Source: Combretum micranthum (lineage: Eukaryota; Streptophyta; Magnoliopsida; Myrtales; Combretaceae). From it: a stretch of 64,000 nucleotides of DNA. The stretch spans positions 1,054,001-1,118,000 of the forward strand of contig JAMXBD010000207.1 in assembly GCA_024138025.1 (NCBI GenBank). The letters run 5' to 3'. Shown piece after piece: positions 49,841 to 62,234 of this stretch. The notes beneath the pieces were generated by a model. That model had not been told where the DNA came from, did not search any database, and saw only the letters and a list, made by a program, of their open reading frames with translations. A program made the translations under genes and the position numbers. Numbering within the stretch: position 1 is the stretch's first letter; the number at the start of each line of letters is the position of its first letter.

Positions 49841-51150
49841 TTTTGGGAATGACTTGGTTAGCTGCTACAAAAGCTAAGATCAATTGTCGTCTCAAGATGG
49901 TATCCTTTATAAATTGTCAAGGAGAAAGAAAGGAGTACCAAGGAGAAATACTACGAGACAGTGGAGTCAAATTAACAACCATTGAAGTTCATGATGATGG
50001 CATTGAGAAGTTAGGAGAAATTATTTTAGGAGCTGTTAATGGAGAACCAGATAAACCTGATATTCATACTATAAGAACCGTGTGCGAATATCCAGATGTA
50101 TTTCCAGAGGAATTACCTGGTTTACCTCCACAAAGAGAAGTGGAATTTTCCATTGATTTGATGCCTGGAGCAGAACCAGTATCAAAAGCTCTATATCGAA
50201 TGGCACCTATAGAATTGAAGGAATTAAAAGTGCAATTGCAGGAATTGATGGATAAAGGATTCATCCGACCCAGTGTATCTTCGTGGGGAGCCCCAGTACT
50301 ATTTGTTAAAAAGAAGGATGGTTCATTGAGACTCTATATTAATTATAGGGAATTGAACAAGGTAACCATAAAAAACAAGTATCCATTACCAAGAATCGAT
50401 GATTTGTTTGATCAACTACGTGGAGCAAAAATATTTTCCTTTATTGATCTCAAATCAGGATATCATCAAATTCGAATCAAGATAGAAGATATACCTAAGA
50501 CTGCATTTCGAACACGGTATGGCCACTATGAATTTTTGGTTATGCCATTCGGACTGACTAATGCACCTACGGTATTTATGGATTTGATGAATCGGATTTT
50601 TCAACCATTGTTGGATATTTATGTGATTGTGTTCATAGATGATATATTGGTATATTCACCATCAGAGGAGCAACATGAGGAGCATTTGAGGAATGTATTG
50701 CAGATTTTGGGGGATAATAAATTATATGCTAAATTGTCAAAGTGTGAATTTTGGCTTGAGAGCATATCGTTTCTTGGACACATCGTATCGGGAGAAGGAA
50801 TTTCTGTAGATCCTGCAAAGGTCAAAGCCATCGTGGAATGGAAAAGACCGGAGACAGTTACTGAAATCAGAAGTTTCTTGGGCTTAGCTGGATACTATAG
50901 AAAATTTGTACAGGATTTCTCAACGATTGCAAGACCATTGATGCAATTGACAAAGAAAAATGAAAATTTTGAATGGAATGAAAAGCGGGAGCAAAGTTTC
51001 CAAGAATTGAAGAAGAGATTAGTATCAGCACCAATATTGGTCTTACCCAATGATCAAGACCCATATGTTATATATAGTGATGCATCCAAAAATGGTTCGG
51101 GATGTGTATCAATGCAGAATGGAAAAGTAATAGCATATGCTTCCAGATAA
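49831..51150 (+). pseudogene. Element B reverse transcriptase
   Basis: A 439-codon open frame covers the protease-RT linker ([15 protein letters not shown]), fingers and palm ([31 protein letters not shown]), the catalytic FIDDILVYS at 50632-50658, thumb ([18 protein letters not shown]) and connection, then the RNase H start ([11 protein letters not shown]). It is the longest intact coding stretch in the window. LYINYRE replaces the usual LCIDYRE, so one palm Asp is Asn. The stop TAA at 51148 fits CAA to TAA. Confidence 0.95.
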
Positions 51151-51480
51151 TTAAAACCTCATGAGATGATTTACCAACCTCATGAGATGATTTACCCTAC
51201 TCATGACTTGGAACTAGCTACTATTGTTTTTGCACTCAAAATTTGGAGACACTATTTATATGGACAAAGGTGTGAAATTTATACTGATCATAAAAGTTTG
51301 AAGTATATATTCACACAAAAAGAATTGAACATGAGGCAACGATGATGGTTGGAGCTAATAAAGGATTATGATTTGGGTATCAATTATCACCCAGGAAAAA
51401 TGAACGTCGTCACTGATGCTTTGAGTTGGAAAAACTACGATGAAGTAGCCTCAATACTGACTGAGTAAAAAGAACTCATT
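51151..51480 (+). pseudogene. Element B RNase H, remainder
   Basis: Continues the pol frame: [48 protein letters not shown]. Stops at 51343 (TGA) and 51466 (TAA). A 21-bp in-frame direct duplication of CCTCATGAGATGATTTACC (51157 and 51178) adds seven codons relative to element A. Confidence 0.9.
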
Positions 51481-51495
51481 AAGGAATTTGAAAGG

Positions 51496-51980
51496 ATGAG
51501 TTTAGGATTCACAATGCAAGCTTTTGAAGCTGAACTTGGAAATCTAATTTTGGAACCTACTTTACTTCAACAGATCAAAGAGGCTCAAAAAGAAGATATG
51601 GAAGTTCAAAAGATTATCCAAGAAATATCACAAGATAAATATAGGGATTTCCGAGTCGATGATGAAGGAATCCTTAGAATGGGCAACAGACTGTGTGTAC
51701 CCCGTAAATCGGAGTTAAGGCAGAAGTTAATGCAAGAAGCACATAACTCAAGATATACTGTTCATCCTGGAGAAACGAAAACATATCAAGAATTGAAAAG
51801 TGCATATTGGTGGAACGAGATGAAAAAGGATGTAGTGGAATTTGTGGCCAAATGTGAGATATGTCAATGAGTTAAAGCTGAACACCAAAAGCTGGGAGGA
51901 TTGTTGAAGCCATTACCAATTCCTGAATGGAAATGGGATCGGATCTCTATGGACTTTGTATGTTCATTACCTAAGACGAG
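51496..51980 (+). pseudogene. Element B integrase, N-terminal part
   Basis: Open to 51867 with zinc-binding residues (EAHNSRYTVHPGETK, CEICQ). TGA at 51868 fits CGA to TGA. Coding continues through [17 protein letters not shown], with the first catalytic Asp, to the nested LTR at 51981. The last five bases are the target duplication ACGAG. Confidence 0.92.
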
Positions 51981-53081
51981 TGTCACGCCCTGAAGGATAT
52001 CCTAAACGTGGCAGTCCGTCGTACACAATATTAAAGCCTAGGAATGACCGCCTCAGTCATGCGAAGGCTTCCATACTATGTACAAGGCATCCATACTATG
52101 TACAAGGTGTCTAACACATAGAGAAGACACATTGGAGAGATAAATTTTATATTGATACACTTGAGTAACAATGTAAAGGAAATACGATTCACTAAACTGC
52201 AGATACAAATCACTATACTTCATAATACAAATCATTAAACTTCAATTACATTCATCCAAAGACTTCCCTACATAAACTATTACAAGGCAAATCATAAAAC
52301 CTAGCTGATAACTTCAAACATTCTTATTCTTTGCCGAAATCCCGAAGTCATTCTTGGCTCCAACTATTTCGGTCCCCACTTTGCATTCTTGAGATAACCT
52401 GTTCATTTAAACAACTATTGGGGTATAAGCTACACTAGCTTAGTGAGAATTCCCTTAATTTCGTACCATAACAAACAAGTTATAATCAACCATATGCTAT
52501 GCATGAACAAATACATGAGCAAACAATTATGTATGGGTATCCGGAACCCACACACAGAACGAATTTACGCCCTCTGTATCTTGGGTTAGGAATGGTATTG
52601 AAATCTACATGACCGTTTCTAGTCCCCAAGCCCTCGGCTCATAGCACTCGACTTGGCTAGGCTCATTCATGAAATACATTCACATGCGCCTTAGTACCCA
52701 TGAATGAGCTCTGGCACCGGTCTCGTTATCCAAACGAGTCATCAACGGACCATACCGATCGACCTGCGTAGGAGTAGCACGCTATCAAATGCAATATGTC
52801 TGATGCGATGCATGACCAATTTAATTTTTGCTTAGGTCAAAATATTCATACATTCTTTAGAGTGACCAACCAATATCACACACATAACAGAAATAATATG
52901 AACATTGCAGTTATCCAATCGAATCGTGGTTTCGATATGCTTTAGTATTCCTTGGCATACATTCATCACAGTCTCATCATATCTCCCATCCCCATTCATA
53001 TCGATTTTTATCTTGTTCCTATAATTCTAATGCAACTAGCTACAAGCACAAACAAGGTAACAAAATATGGAGAAAACTTAC

Positions 53082-53151
53082 TCAGCCATTGGATCACCGG
53101 TCTTTTATTAAAAGTAATCCGGTGGTAGAGAATTGTCGATTTCGGGATCAC
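53082..53151 (-). other. LTR exon homologue with damaged acceptor (family II in element B)
   Basis: On minus, the donor GTAAGTTT follows GGCTGA. The frame reads DPEIDNSLPPDYF then stop. The base pair at the acceptor is AT instead of AG, so splicing here is probably lost. Confidence 0.4.
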
Positions 53152-53689
53152 ATAAAAAGAAAGAAATACTCTAATAAGTATTTCAACTCAAACTAATCCA
53201 AACGATCTTGTACGAACTATCAAATTCATAATTCTCGTCTTAAGCGGGAATTCCAACTTAAAACGGCCATAACTTGGTCATTTTAAGTCAGAATCTCGCA
53301 AATTATATATCGATTTCTATCTACTTCGAAAGACCTATCTATTTTTAATATTATATTTAAGTTTTGAAAACTTTTAAGCTTCGAAAAGATCCGATTAGAT
53401 TAGGACAGTAACAATTTCAATTTCCAAAAAAATAGTATTTGTAAATGTTTGTAATGTTCCTACCATATAGATTAGCTATACATGCAATATGAATGTTTTC
53501 CTAACATGAATGACATGAGATGAGCTTAATGTATGCATGATCTTGATGATTTTTGCTAAAAGGAAATTTTATAACTCTTTATATTGCAAGACTTCAAGGA
53601 TAACTACTTTTAAGAATACTAGTTTCCTAATTTTGATCATTTCCTTTTGTTTTGGATTTATTACTTAAGAAAATATAATTATTTTTGTT

Positions 53690-54900
53690 AAAATTGAGTC
53701 TTCATTAGATCTATCACTTATGACTTTCATTTCTACATAAAATTTTCCATTTTGCACTTTGTAAACATGTTTTCAAGTAGGGTTGAATCCAAAATCCGAA
53801 TTTTGTAAACTTAGTTTTTGAGTGATCCCTTTAAGTAAAAGTCATTTGATACTTAGAAAATTAAGGCTCAACCATTCATAACCACTAAGGACTTCACTTT
53901 TTCATAGAAATTTGCATTTTACATTTTGCAATATGTTTTCAAATAGGATTTACTCAAAAATTCGAATTTTTATAAATCTACTTTTTGAATGATTCCTTTG
54001 GGAAAAACTTGTTTAATGCATTAAAATTTAAGACTTTATGGTACCTATTACTTAAGGACTCCATTTAATACATAAAACTTTTATTTTGAACTTGGATAAT
54101 GGGTGTTTACATAGGCATCATCCAAAGTTACGAATTTTATAAGTTGAACACTAACTTAAAATTTTCCATCTTGATTCTACTTTTTTGTTTTACACATTAA
54201 TCTCATCAAAACTCATTTCAACTTGTAAAAATCACTACTTAATGATACCTATTACCTATACCCTTCATTTTTCACATAAATCATGAGTTTTGGAGTTGAT
54301 AAATGGGTTTTCAAAATTGGTCTTGGTTAAGATCCGAATTTACACAATTTATTCTTGGACATATCTTTTGATAAAATCTAGTTAAACTTATGGAAATCCA
54401 TTCCTTACATATCCTATCCTAAGAACCCTTCATATCTTGAATAAAAACTTCATTTTTGAGTTGGAAAACATGTTTTAAAAATATGCCTTGGCCAAAATCC
54501 GAAAATGAGATTTTTGTTTTGAAAATAACTTTTGAAAATCACCTTTGATTCTTGTAAAAAGAAGTCTTGATGATATACATATATTAAGCTTTCATTATTT
54601 CAAGTAAAAACTTCATTTTGACATTTGGAAAGTGGTTTTTAATTAGGGGTCCTACCAAAATACGAATTTCACTATCTTTGTTTAAGTTCAAAACCAAGAT
54701 CTATACTTAATATGAACATAAATCTAAAAGAAACCCATGGTAGTAAACTATAAACTCATAGATCTAAACTTTACTCATCAAAATCACTCATTTATGTTAC
54801 CTATACCCTAAGCCCTTCATTTTAAATGAAGAATACACATTTTGAAGTTGAAAAATAACTTTTCTAAATATGGTTCCATTTTCATCCGAATTTTCAAAAA
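53690..54900. repeat. Degenerate tandem array, about seven units of 165-190 bp (family II LTR)
   Basis: Units begin near 53695, 53870, 54035, 54235, 54395, 54565 and 54785. Each has an ordered core: ACCTAT-like word, CTTCATTT, ACATAAAA or variant, CATTTTG, TTGGAAA, GTTTTNAAA, CAAAATCCGAATTT or variant. Units are strongly diverged, so the array is old and was present in the family before this copy inserted. Confidence 0.65.
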
Positions 54901-55344
54901 TGATTTTTGTTGAAAATAAAATAGTTCTTGAGTTTTTAAAAACATTCCTACTATCATCATGCTACTACAAGTTGTATATGAACATAAAACAAAAGTCTAA
55001 TGCATTTATGAACTCCAAAACACTATATCTAGTTTTCTATACTAGTTTTAAATGCATGAACACATGTGAATAAGGAATATATGCATAAATCATAAGCAAT
55101 AACAAAAATAATAACTCAAATAACAAGATCTAAGACATAAACAAAAATCAAAACTACAAAAAGTTAGATCTACAAGATATAACTACTTTAAACAAGAAAA
55201 TAATAATAATACAAGTGAATAATCATGTAGAAGAGGAGTGTTTCATTTTGGTATCATCATCCTTACCTTTTAAGCTTATGGAACGTCATTTGATGCATGA
55301 AACTCTCATTATACTTTACCTATATCACTTATGGAAGCTTTGGA

Positions 55345-55600
55345 CAAGAGTTTTATTCAAAAATCTTGAAGAAATGTGTGTAGGAGCTCAAAGAAGAAGA
55401 AGGGGGCAGCTTGTGTTCTTGAAGAAACAAGAACAAAATGAAGAAGAAAAGAGAGGAGGAAGAGAGAGAAAAAGTTAAGGAATGAAAAATGGAAAGAGAA
55501 GTAAATGAAAGAGAGTGAGAAAATGAGTGTATTAATGAATGAAAGAAGAAAAAAATAAAACAAGGCAGAAATTTGTTTTTTGGGGCGAGGGGGTTCACGT
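55345..55600 (-). promoter_or_regulatory. Pyrimidine-rich leader region (family II LTR)
   Basis: On minus this is a CT-rich, A-poor stretch like the leaders after the TATA region in families III, IV and V. Its minus-strand frames (Phe/Ser/Leu-rich) are compositional. An equivalent CT-rich stretch is at about 8880-9030 in the other copy, followed on minus by a donor-like TTTAG/GTGATGAAT near 8880. Confidence 0.35.
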
Positions 55601-57036
55601 GAATGAGGGGAGAGAGAGAGGGATGAATTTGTTGAAATTTGACTTGAAATTAAATTGTGTAATTAATGTGTATGTGTTGCTTCTTTAAGAAGGAGTGGAA
55701 TATAATTATTTTAGTCAAAATGGAGTAAATTAAAGGACAATGGCAGCCAAAAGAAGTAAAAAAAAAATCTGCCAAGAATTGATAATAAGAAGTGATATGT
55801 GAAAGGTGTACTTGAAAGTATGGATTGTAAGAGTACTTTCTTAATGAAATAAAATAAAATAAAAATAGAAAATTTATTTCAAATATTTGTAGTAGATTTT
55901 TCATAATTAAAATAACATAATTAATTTATTTATTTTAGTGAATTATCAAATAAGTTACCAGTATGATCAAAATACGCGAATATGGGCTATAAATGATATT
56001 TTTATAACCCGAAAAATTATAAAAATTTATTTTATTAAAATAAAAATATTTTAAAAATATTTTTCAATTATTAAATTAATTTATTTTATTTTTAGTATCG
56101 GCTTTTAAATAGAATCTGATCCCGTAAAAACCCGAAACAAACTAAATTTAGAAAAAAAAATTCTATATTATATAAAATATTTATCTAAAAATATAAGGCT
56201 TTATAAGAATAATAAAATTGTGTAATGAAATAAAAGTGAATAGTGCAAGGGGCTAATTAATTACTGGTAGTAATGAAAATACAATAAAAATGTTATAACT
56301 ATAACTTTTATAACCCAAAAAATTATATAACTGATATATTTGAAAATCTTATGAAATTACGAGTCCAACGGTACTAATGGTATATTTTTGATATCTCGAG
56401 TCCCGGGACAAGCTTCTCGAAGTCTGTATCCGAACGAGTTCGAAATAGGTAAAAAATTTACCAATCTGATCTTTTTAAACAAGCTTATATTACTATGACC
56501 TACTCTACATATTTAGACTACACCTCGGCCTCTAGGGTTAAGGGTGCTAGGTTGCCAGACTTAAGCTATTGTATTCCACTTAGGGTTTCCGGATGATTTT
56601 TCCGGTTTAGATCATTGCCAATTTGAAAACTGATATTTTATGTTTATACAACATATTTGATTTAAGAAATTTATCTTAAATTTTATTTTTGTAAGTATTT
56701 AATATATTTTAACGTTTTCGGGATTCTTGAATTGAGTTTTATTTCCGAAGGTTAATTCATTATTTACTTTTTAATAATTTTTTTTGGGTTTTATATTACC
56801 CGATTTTAAAAGCCGGAGTTAAATATGAAATTTGTCATACGTAGTGGTTTTGGAATTGAAGTATGTTGAGTTTGTATTTTGTTTTTAAGGATTTTCATTT
56901 TCTCAAGATTAAGAAATTTCTGGATTCGTTCATGATTTAGAACTAGTCGAAGTTCGGTTTTAATTTGGAGTGATTTTTAGGGTTTATTTTCGAAGTTCAT
57001 CTCGGAATTATTTACCGAAATTTTCTGGGGCTTACA

Positions 57037-57580
57037 ACGAGTAGTGGACATGACGCTGTATGGGTTATTGTGGATAAACTTACTAAATCAGTACATTTTA
57101 TACCCATCAATATGACGTATCTACTGAAAAAGCTAGCACGGATATATCTTAAAGAGATTGTTCGATTACATGGAATACCAGCTAGCATAGTATCGGATAG
57201 AGATCCACGCTTTGTTTCCAGATTCTGGAATGGGTTGTAGAAAGCATTAGGGACACAGTTAAAGTTCAGTACTGCTTATCATCCCTAAACTGATGGACAA
57301 ACGGAAAGGACTATACAGACTTTGGAAGACATGCTAATGTCTTGTATATTGGAATTTAAAGGGAATTGGGATCAACACTTACCTTTGGTGGAATTCGCAT
57401 ATAATAACAGTTATCATTCTAGTATTGGAATGCCGCCATATGAAGCACTTTATGGTCAAAAGTGTAGATCACCATTATTTTGGGATAATTTAGCGAGAAT
57501 AGCGGTTGGACCTGAAATGGCACAAGAAACAATAGATAAGTTGGCAGTGATAAAACAAAAGATGAAAGAAGCTTAAGATC
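57037..57580 (+). pseudogene. Element B integrase, catalytic core remainder
   Basis: Resumes exactly after the solo LTR: HDAVWVIVDKLTKSVHFIPI, then [13 protein letters not shown] (second Asp) and [20 protein letters not shown] (Glu). Stops at 57238 (TAG), 57286 (TAA) and 57574 (TAA) stand at codons that are CAG or CAA in relatives. Confidence 0.92.
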
Positions 57581-58131
57581 GACAAAAGAGTTGGGCAGAT
57601 ATGAAGAGACGGGAATTGGAATTCAAAGAGGGAGATCATGTATACCTTAAAGTGAACTCGATCAAGAGTCTTCATCGTGGACGAAATCAAGGAAAATTAA
57701 GTCCTCGATATATTGGACCTTTTGAAATTTTGGATAGGGTAGGAGATTTAGCCAACCGATTTGCTTTACCTCCAAATCTGTCTAATATACATAACGTGTT
57801 TCATGTATCAGTTCTAAGGAAATATGTGTCTGATCCAGATAAAGTGGTTGAGTTGGAACCAATTCCATTGAAGGAGAACTTGACATATGAGAAACAACCT
57901 GTTTGAATAATGGACAGTAAAGTACGAACTCTTAGAAACAAGGAAATCAAATATGTTAAGGTTTTATGGAATCCCCGAACGGAAGAAATGACTTGGGAAT
58001 TAGAAGATGAAGTTCGGAAGAATTATCCTAATCTGTTTGAATCATCAGGTACGTATCAAGCTTTGAGGACAAAGCTTATTTTAAGGGGGGAGGATGTAAA
58101 CCCCGAAAATTTTCACAATAGTATACGATAG
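57581..58131 (+). pseudogene. Element B integrase C-terminus and chromodomain
   Basis: 57601-57903 has KEGDHVYLKV, LSPRYIGPFEIL and NIHNVFHVSVLRKY. TGA at 57904 follows. 57910-58131 has the chromodomain core VKVLWNPRTEEMTWELEDEV with NYPNLF, and continues through the polypurine tract into the LTR before its stop, the same overlap as in element A. Confidence 0.9.
58083..58094 (+). promoter_or_regulatory. Polypurine tract of element B
   Basis: AAGGGGGGAGGA lies directly before the 3' LTR start TGTAAACC. Confidence 0.9.
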
Positions 58132-58811
58132 TAAAATAGAAAACGTAAAGTAGATAGTGAATTTAGAATCCGATAAAAATCCTAGAATAGACCTATGAGT
58201 TGTAATAAACTCATTCCTAGTTTGAAAAATCCGAATACAAATTTTTTTGACCTTAATAGATATAAAAAATGAGATTTCGTATCTTGAAATGATAATTCAA
58301 GATATAACTAGAAATAGCTTTAAAATTTCAAAACCGATAAGATATAGTTTATTAATAGAGCTTATCGGTATAAAACAATAATTTGAAAAGGAAATACTAA
58401 GATTATAAATATAAATAGACACTAATACTGAACAATAATTATCAATTTAGATCTAAAAAGAAAATTTCAAAACCGCTGTTATAATTGTTAGGAAATTCTA
58501 AATTTATTAGGACTTGATTCCTAACTTAATTCATCGAACTTGAAAATTTAATCACGTAAGTTAAAAATACTAAAAATAATTAATCGTGTGAAGTTTTAAC
58601 TAAAGATTTGAAAATACAAATAATTTAAAGTTTTGTAGTAACTTTAGGAAATTTTATCTCGATAAAACGTAAATATAATGAGTATAGATATACGCGAATA
58701 ATTTATTTTTAGTAAAAATATTTTGGTTAATAACTATTAAATATATATATTTACATATAAAAAAAAATCGGACATTTCAACCGCTGCACTACTTGAGGAA
58801 TTGAACGTGGA

Positions 58812-59147
58812 ATGGCAGAGGAGAAGTTTCTCGCGCGCGCAGCAGGGATGACCGAGCAAGCTAATTCTACGCACAGCAGCAGCCACACGACCAGTGAGCT
58901 ATACTCCACGCGCAAGCAGCAGACTTCATCTCACACACAGCAACAAGCCAGCACCCTCGAGCAAATAGCATTCTCCACACACACACAAGACAATGCTTGG
59001 AAGAAAAACAAAGCACTTGGGAAACAGAGCAGTAGCAGCAGGAGCCTCGGTTGCATCCAGCTGATCTTTATTCAACTTTGTTCCGATTTTTACACAAAAT
59101 TCAACCCGAAATGGACACCCCAACCAATCCAAAAGCTACACCTATAA
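58812..59147 (+). other. 111-codon open frame in U3 of the element B 3' LTR
   Basis: MAEEKFLARAAGMTEQANST followed by Ser/Thr/Gln/His-rich sequence. The 5' LTR copy (from 42987) is cut by a TAG after about 43 codons. Low complexity and no homologue that I know; more likely fortuitous than a gene. Confidence 0.2.
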
Positions 59148-61000
59148 CCCACATTTAATTTACAAGAATTACAGACCAAATGGAAGAGGAAAGCAGCTCT
59201 AAATTAAGATGGAAATTCGTGATGCAGCAACAAAGGACTTCCTTGCTGCAGAGTTTTGAATTTTCTTGCCCAACTTTGATCCGAATTTGAGCCTTAAACT
59301 TCAAATGAAATTGACCTACAATCCAACCACAACACTCCGCATGTAATCAACAAAAAATAAGGAGAATTTTAGCTTAGATAAACAACCACAACCACTCCAA
59401 ATATCTTTGCAAAAATCGGATCTTAACAGCTACAACAGAGGAAAAATTCAACAAACACAGCAGCACACATACCCAAATTGAGCTTCGATTTTTGCAATAT
59501 TCCTAGGCTTCAATAAGCTGATATTTTTTACTAATTAAACACCAATAGAGAGCCTTTAAATGGACACTTCGCACACCAATAATTAATTAAAAAAATTGGA
59601 TCCAAAATCTGTCCAAAAATCAAGAAGAAATGTTTTAGAAATTTCAAATTTTCAAACTTCAAACTTCAACAGATTTTGACCCGATTTTTACACAAGTTAA
59701 GCTCCTAATTTTACACACATAAATGGCATTAATTAGCTACCAAACAAACACAATTAAAGCCCTCAAAGATAGCCATAAATTTGTCAAAACAAAGTCCAAC
59801 TTTGCAAACCAAATATACCAAAATTGTATGGAAATTCCAGTTGCAATTGTGAGCCTTTTTCAAGCCTAAAACCCTTTCCTTAGCCTCTAAAACTTAGCCT
59901 AGTCTTAGTATATGTATATGAGCCTAAGTTAGTTACAAATTGAGCTCATAAATCCCATAAAAGCACCCCAAAAACACAGCTACATAAATAAGTGCGTCCA
60001 GCCTCTTCCTTTCTCCTTTCCATTGCAACCTTCCACTTAGAAAGCTTAGAAATCCTTGTAAGATCAACCATAAACCCTTAGCTTAATTCCCATATCCTAT
60101 CTACACACTAAGAACATCAAGAACATGAATTCCCCTCTCCAACAACATCCAAAACCAAACCAAAAGTCTTAGTTATCCTAAGGTTCAAGAGGAGAAAACT
60201 AGCTTGACAAGGTAAGAATATTGGAATGCATTAGTAAGCTCCCATTATAGTTAATGTTGTTTAGTTAGAAACTCATCATCTAACCTTTGATATAGGTTTA
60301 ATTCTTGCTTTAAAAGGAGGTTGAACATCCTTCTTTCATTCCAATCCAAGGTAAGTTCTAAACTATAATCTATCCTTGTTAAATTTGTGAATAGACTTTA
60401 GGATGGATTATTAGCATTGTAAGAAAGTTTGTAGTTGAAAGAAGTTGTTAATCCATTGATTAATTCAAGTGGATAGATGGTTGATGTGTTTGAAATGTTT
60501 AGATATTGTTGGAAAAGAAATACAACAACTTAGAAGTATTATAATTATGGTAATAGTAAATTCGGATCTAGGAATAAAGTGTACAAAACAAGACCCAAAT
60601 TTCATCTAATCTAGTCTAAATTCATGTTTAATGCTTTTAAGACCTTATATGAATATAAAACTTGATAAAACAAGCTTTACAAGCTTGATTAGAAGCCCTA
60701 CATTACAAGAAAAGTGTTATGAACAAATTCATAGAAATTATACATACCGAGACTTCTACAAGTTATGATGGAACTTAAGATATAAATGATGGTTTAGATG
60801 GGATCCTCTAAAATAATCGTCAATCAAAAGAAACTTAAAAGAATTAAACAATAAAACTTTCTTTTCCATGAGAATCAATACTTTAAGAAATCGCTATAAA
60901 CCATAGGAATGATATCAAATCCGACATAGGACACTTAGACACTCATAGGAATTTAATTTCCTATTAATAAATATTATTGATAAATATTTCATCTTAATAG

Positions 61001-61060
61001 GTAATTTCGATACTGTCGAGGATTTCCCGGTCGACTACTACGACTGATCAATATGAGCAG
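61001..61060 (+). other. Conserved 60-bp LTR exon (element B 3' LTR)
   Basis: Acceptor ATCTTAATAG, donor GTAAGTAACTT (consensus). The frame reads NFDTVEDFPVDYYD then stop, even closer to family I than the 5' LTR copy. Confidence 0.58.
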
Positions 61061-62234
61061 GTAAGTAACTTAGACTTGTTACATTGTTTGTGATTGTAGT
61101 TTAGTTGCACTAAAATACAAAGATAATAATAATGAACTCTTGTGTATATGGGGTTATGGAATTTGCTTGTTGTTTGGAATTACTTGTTTGACAAATACTA
61201 CTAACCAAAAGTGATAATGAATAGCTTGTGAAATTACTATATGTGAAGCATGTTGAGTGTCTGAATAAAGTTTGAACACTTATAACCTGACTAAAAATTA
61301 TCGAAATCATAAGTGAAATGATACATGCATAGCATGATTTGCACTACTGCATTATGTTTGTATGATAGCCTACTACGTGTTAGAATTTCGGTTCTCTGGT
61401 AATACTTGGTTTTTCTAGGCAAGAGGCTAGTAGTTCTACTCAAGTTTACCTTTGTTCCATCGGTTCCATGGGAACTAACTAGTAATGAAGGATGTCGCCC
61501 ATGATATCACTGTGACATGTCTAACACTTAGTGGAGTTTCTAAGGCTTAAAACAGAAAATGAGTGTTTAAAACATCATTAACATAAAGAGATAATAATTG
61601 TGAGGATTGTGGATTTCCTGTGTACTTAGTTTCTCCTGGGTAGGTGATTCAGAGATCGGTTCCTTCAACCCTGATGAGAGGGTGTAAATCTCCATCCTGT
61701 TTGGATTCCGGTTTGTCCAAGCTTGTAATTGTTCATGTGTTTGATTGATGCATTATATATGATTGATAATAACTTGCTTGTTGTGATAAGTCTAGTTATT
61801 CACTGAGCCCGTGGTTATGCTCACACTCCTACAGTCCTTACATGATGACACTTAAGCCTTGTTTGGTGGCTTCTAGGAGCTTAGAGCCGGTATGTTTCTA
61901 AAGTTGGAAAAGTTTTGGGAAACAAGGAAAAATAGTTTCATTATTTATATGTATTAATTGGTGTTAGTGCATCAATTTTATTATCTGAGAACTTAGAAAG
62001 TTTTATGGTTTGTAATAGTTATTATTCAGACAGTAGAACTTAATTATGGTATTTTGATTTCATTTACTTTCATTATTTCTTATCACGTAACCAAAAAGAT
62101 CCTGTTTTGTTAAACTCATGTCATTTTCCAAAGTAGTTTTAGTATTGATCTGTGTATTTGATATCGTCTGGGTTATCAGGCTGTATCATAATATATATAT
62201 TACTACTAAGGTGCTATTGGGGCGTGACATCAAA

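Larger units (their letters stand above)
51981..57036 (-). mobile_element. Family II solo LTR inside the element B integrase
   Basis: 5,056 bp, TGTCACGCCCTGAAGG to TGGGGCTTACA, with target duplication ACGAG at 51976-51980 and 57037-57041. No retroelement coding. It matches 2218-9742 in both terminal regions, the exon region, the degenerate array, and an AT-rich promoter/leader region near 55350-55600. Orientation is minus (TGTAAGCCCC at the right end). LTR plus duplication is 5,061 bp, a multiple of three, so the integrase frame is the same on both sides. Confidence 0.94.
42276..62229 (+). mobile_element. Element B: full-length Ty3/gypsy chromovirus (Tekay/Del-like, family III)
   Basis: 19,954 bp including a 5,056-bp nested solo LTR; target duplication TCAAA at 42271-42275 and 62230-62234. 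Order: 5' LTR 42276-46425, PBS 46434, pre-gag ORF 46661-47617, two hairpins, gag 48090-49507, protease, pol in one frame 49831-58131, polypurine tract 58083-58094, 3' LTR 58095-62229. It is related to element A in every coding part and in the 3' third of the LTR. Pol damage is almost entirely nonsense changes rather than frameshifts. Confidence 0.95.
58095..62229 (+). repeat. Element B 3' LTR
   Basis: 4,135 bp, TGTAAACCCCGAAAATTTTC to GGGGCGTGACA. It differs from the 5' LTR by scattered substitutions and a few indels. It has TATA-like sequence at 59909-59918, a 55-bp exon region near 60296-60350, and the 60-bp exon 61001-61060 with consensus donor GTAAGTAAC. Confidence 0.94.

Noticed and set aside
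55353..55598. Phe/Ser/Leu-rich minus-strand frame resembling a membrane protein
   Set aside because: It is the pyrimidine-rich leader of a family II LTR read as codons.
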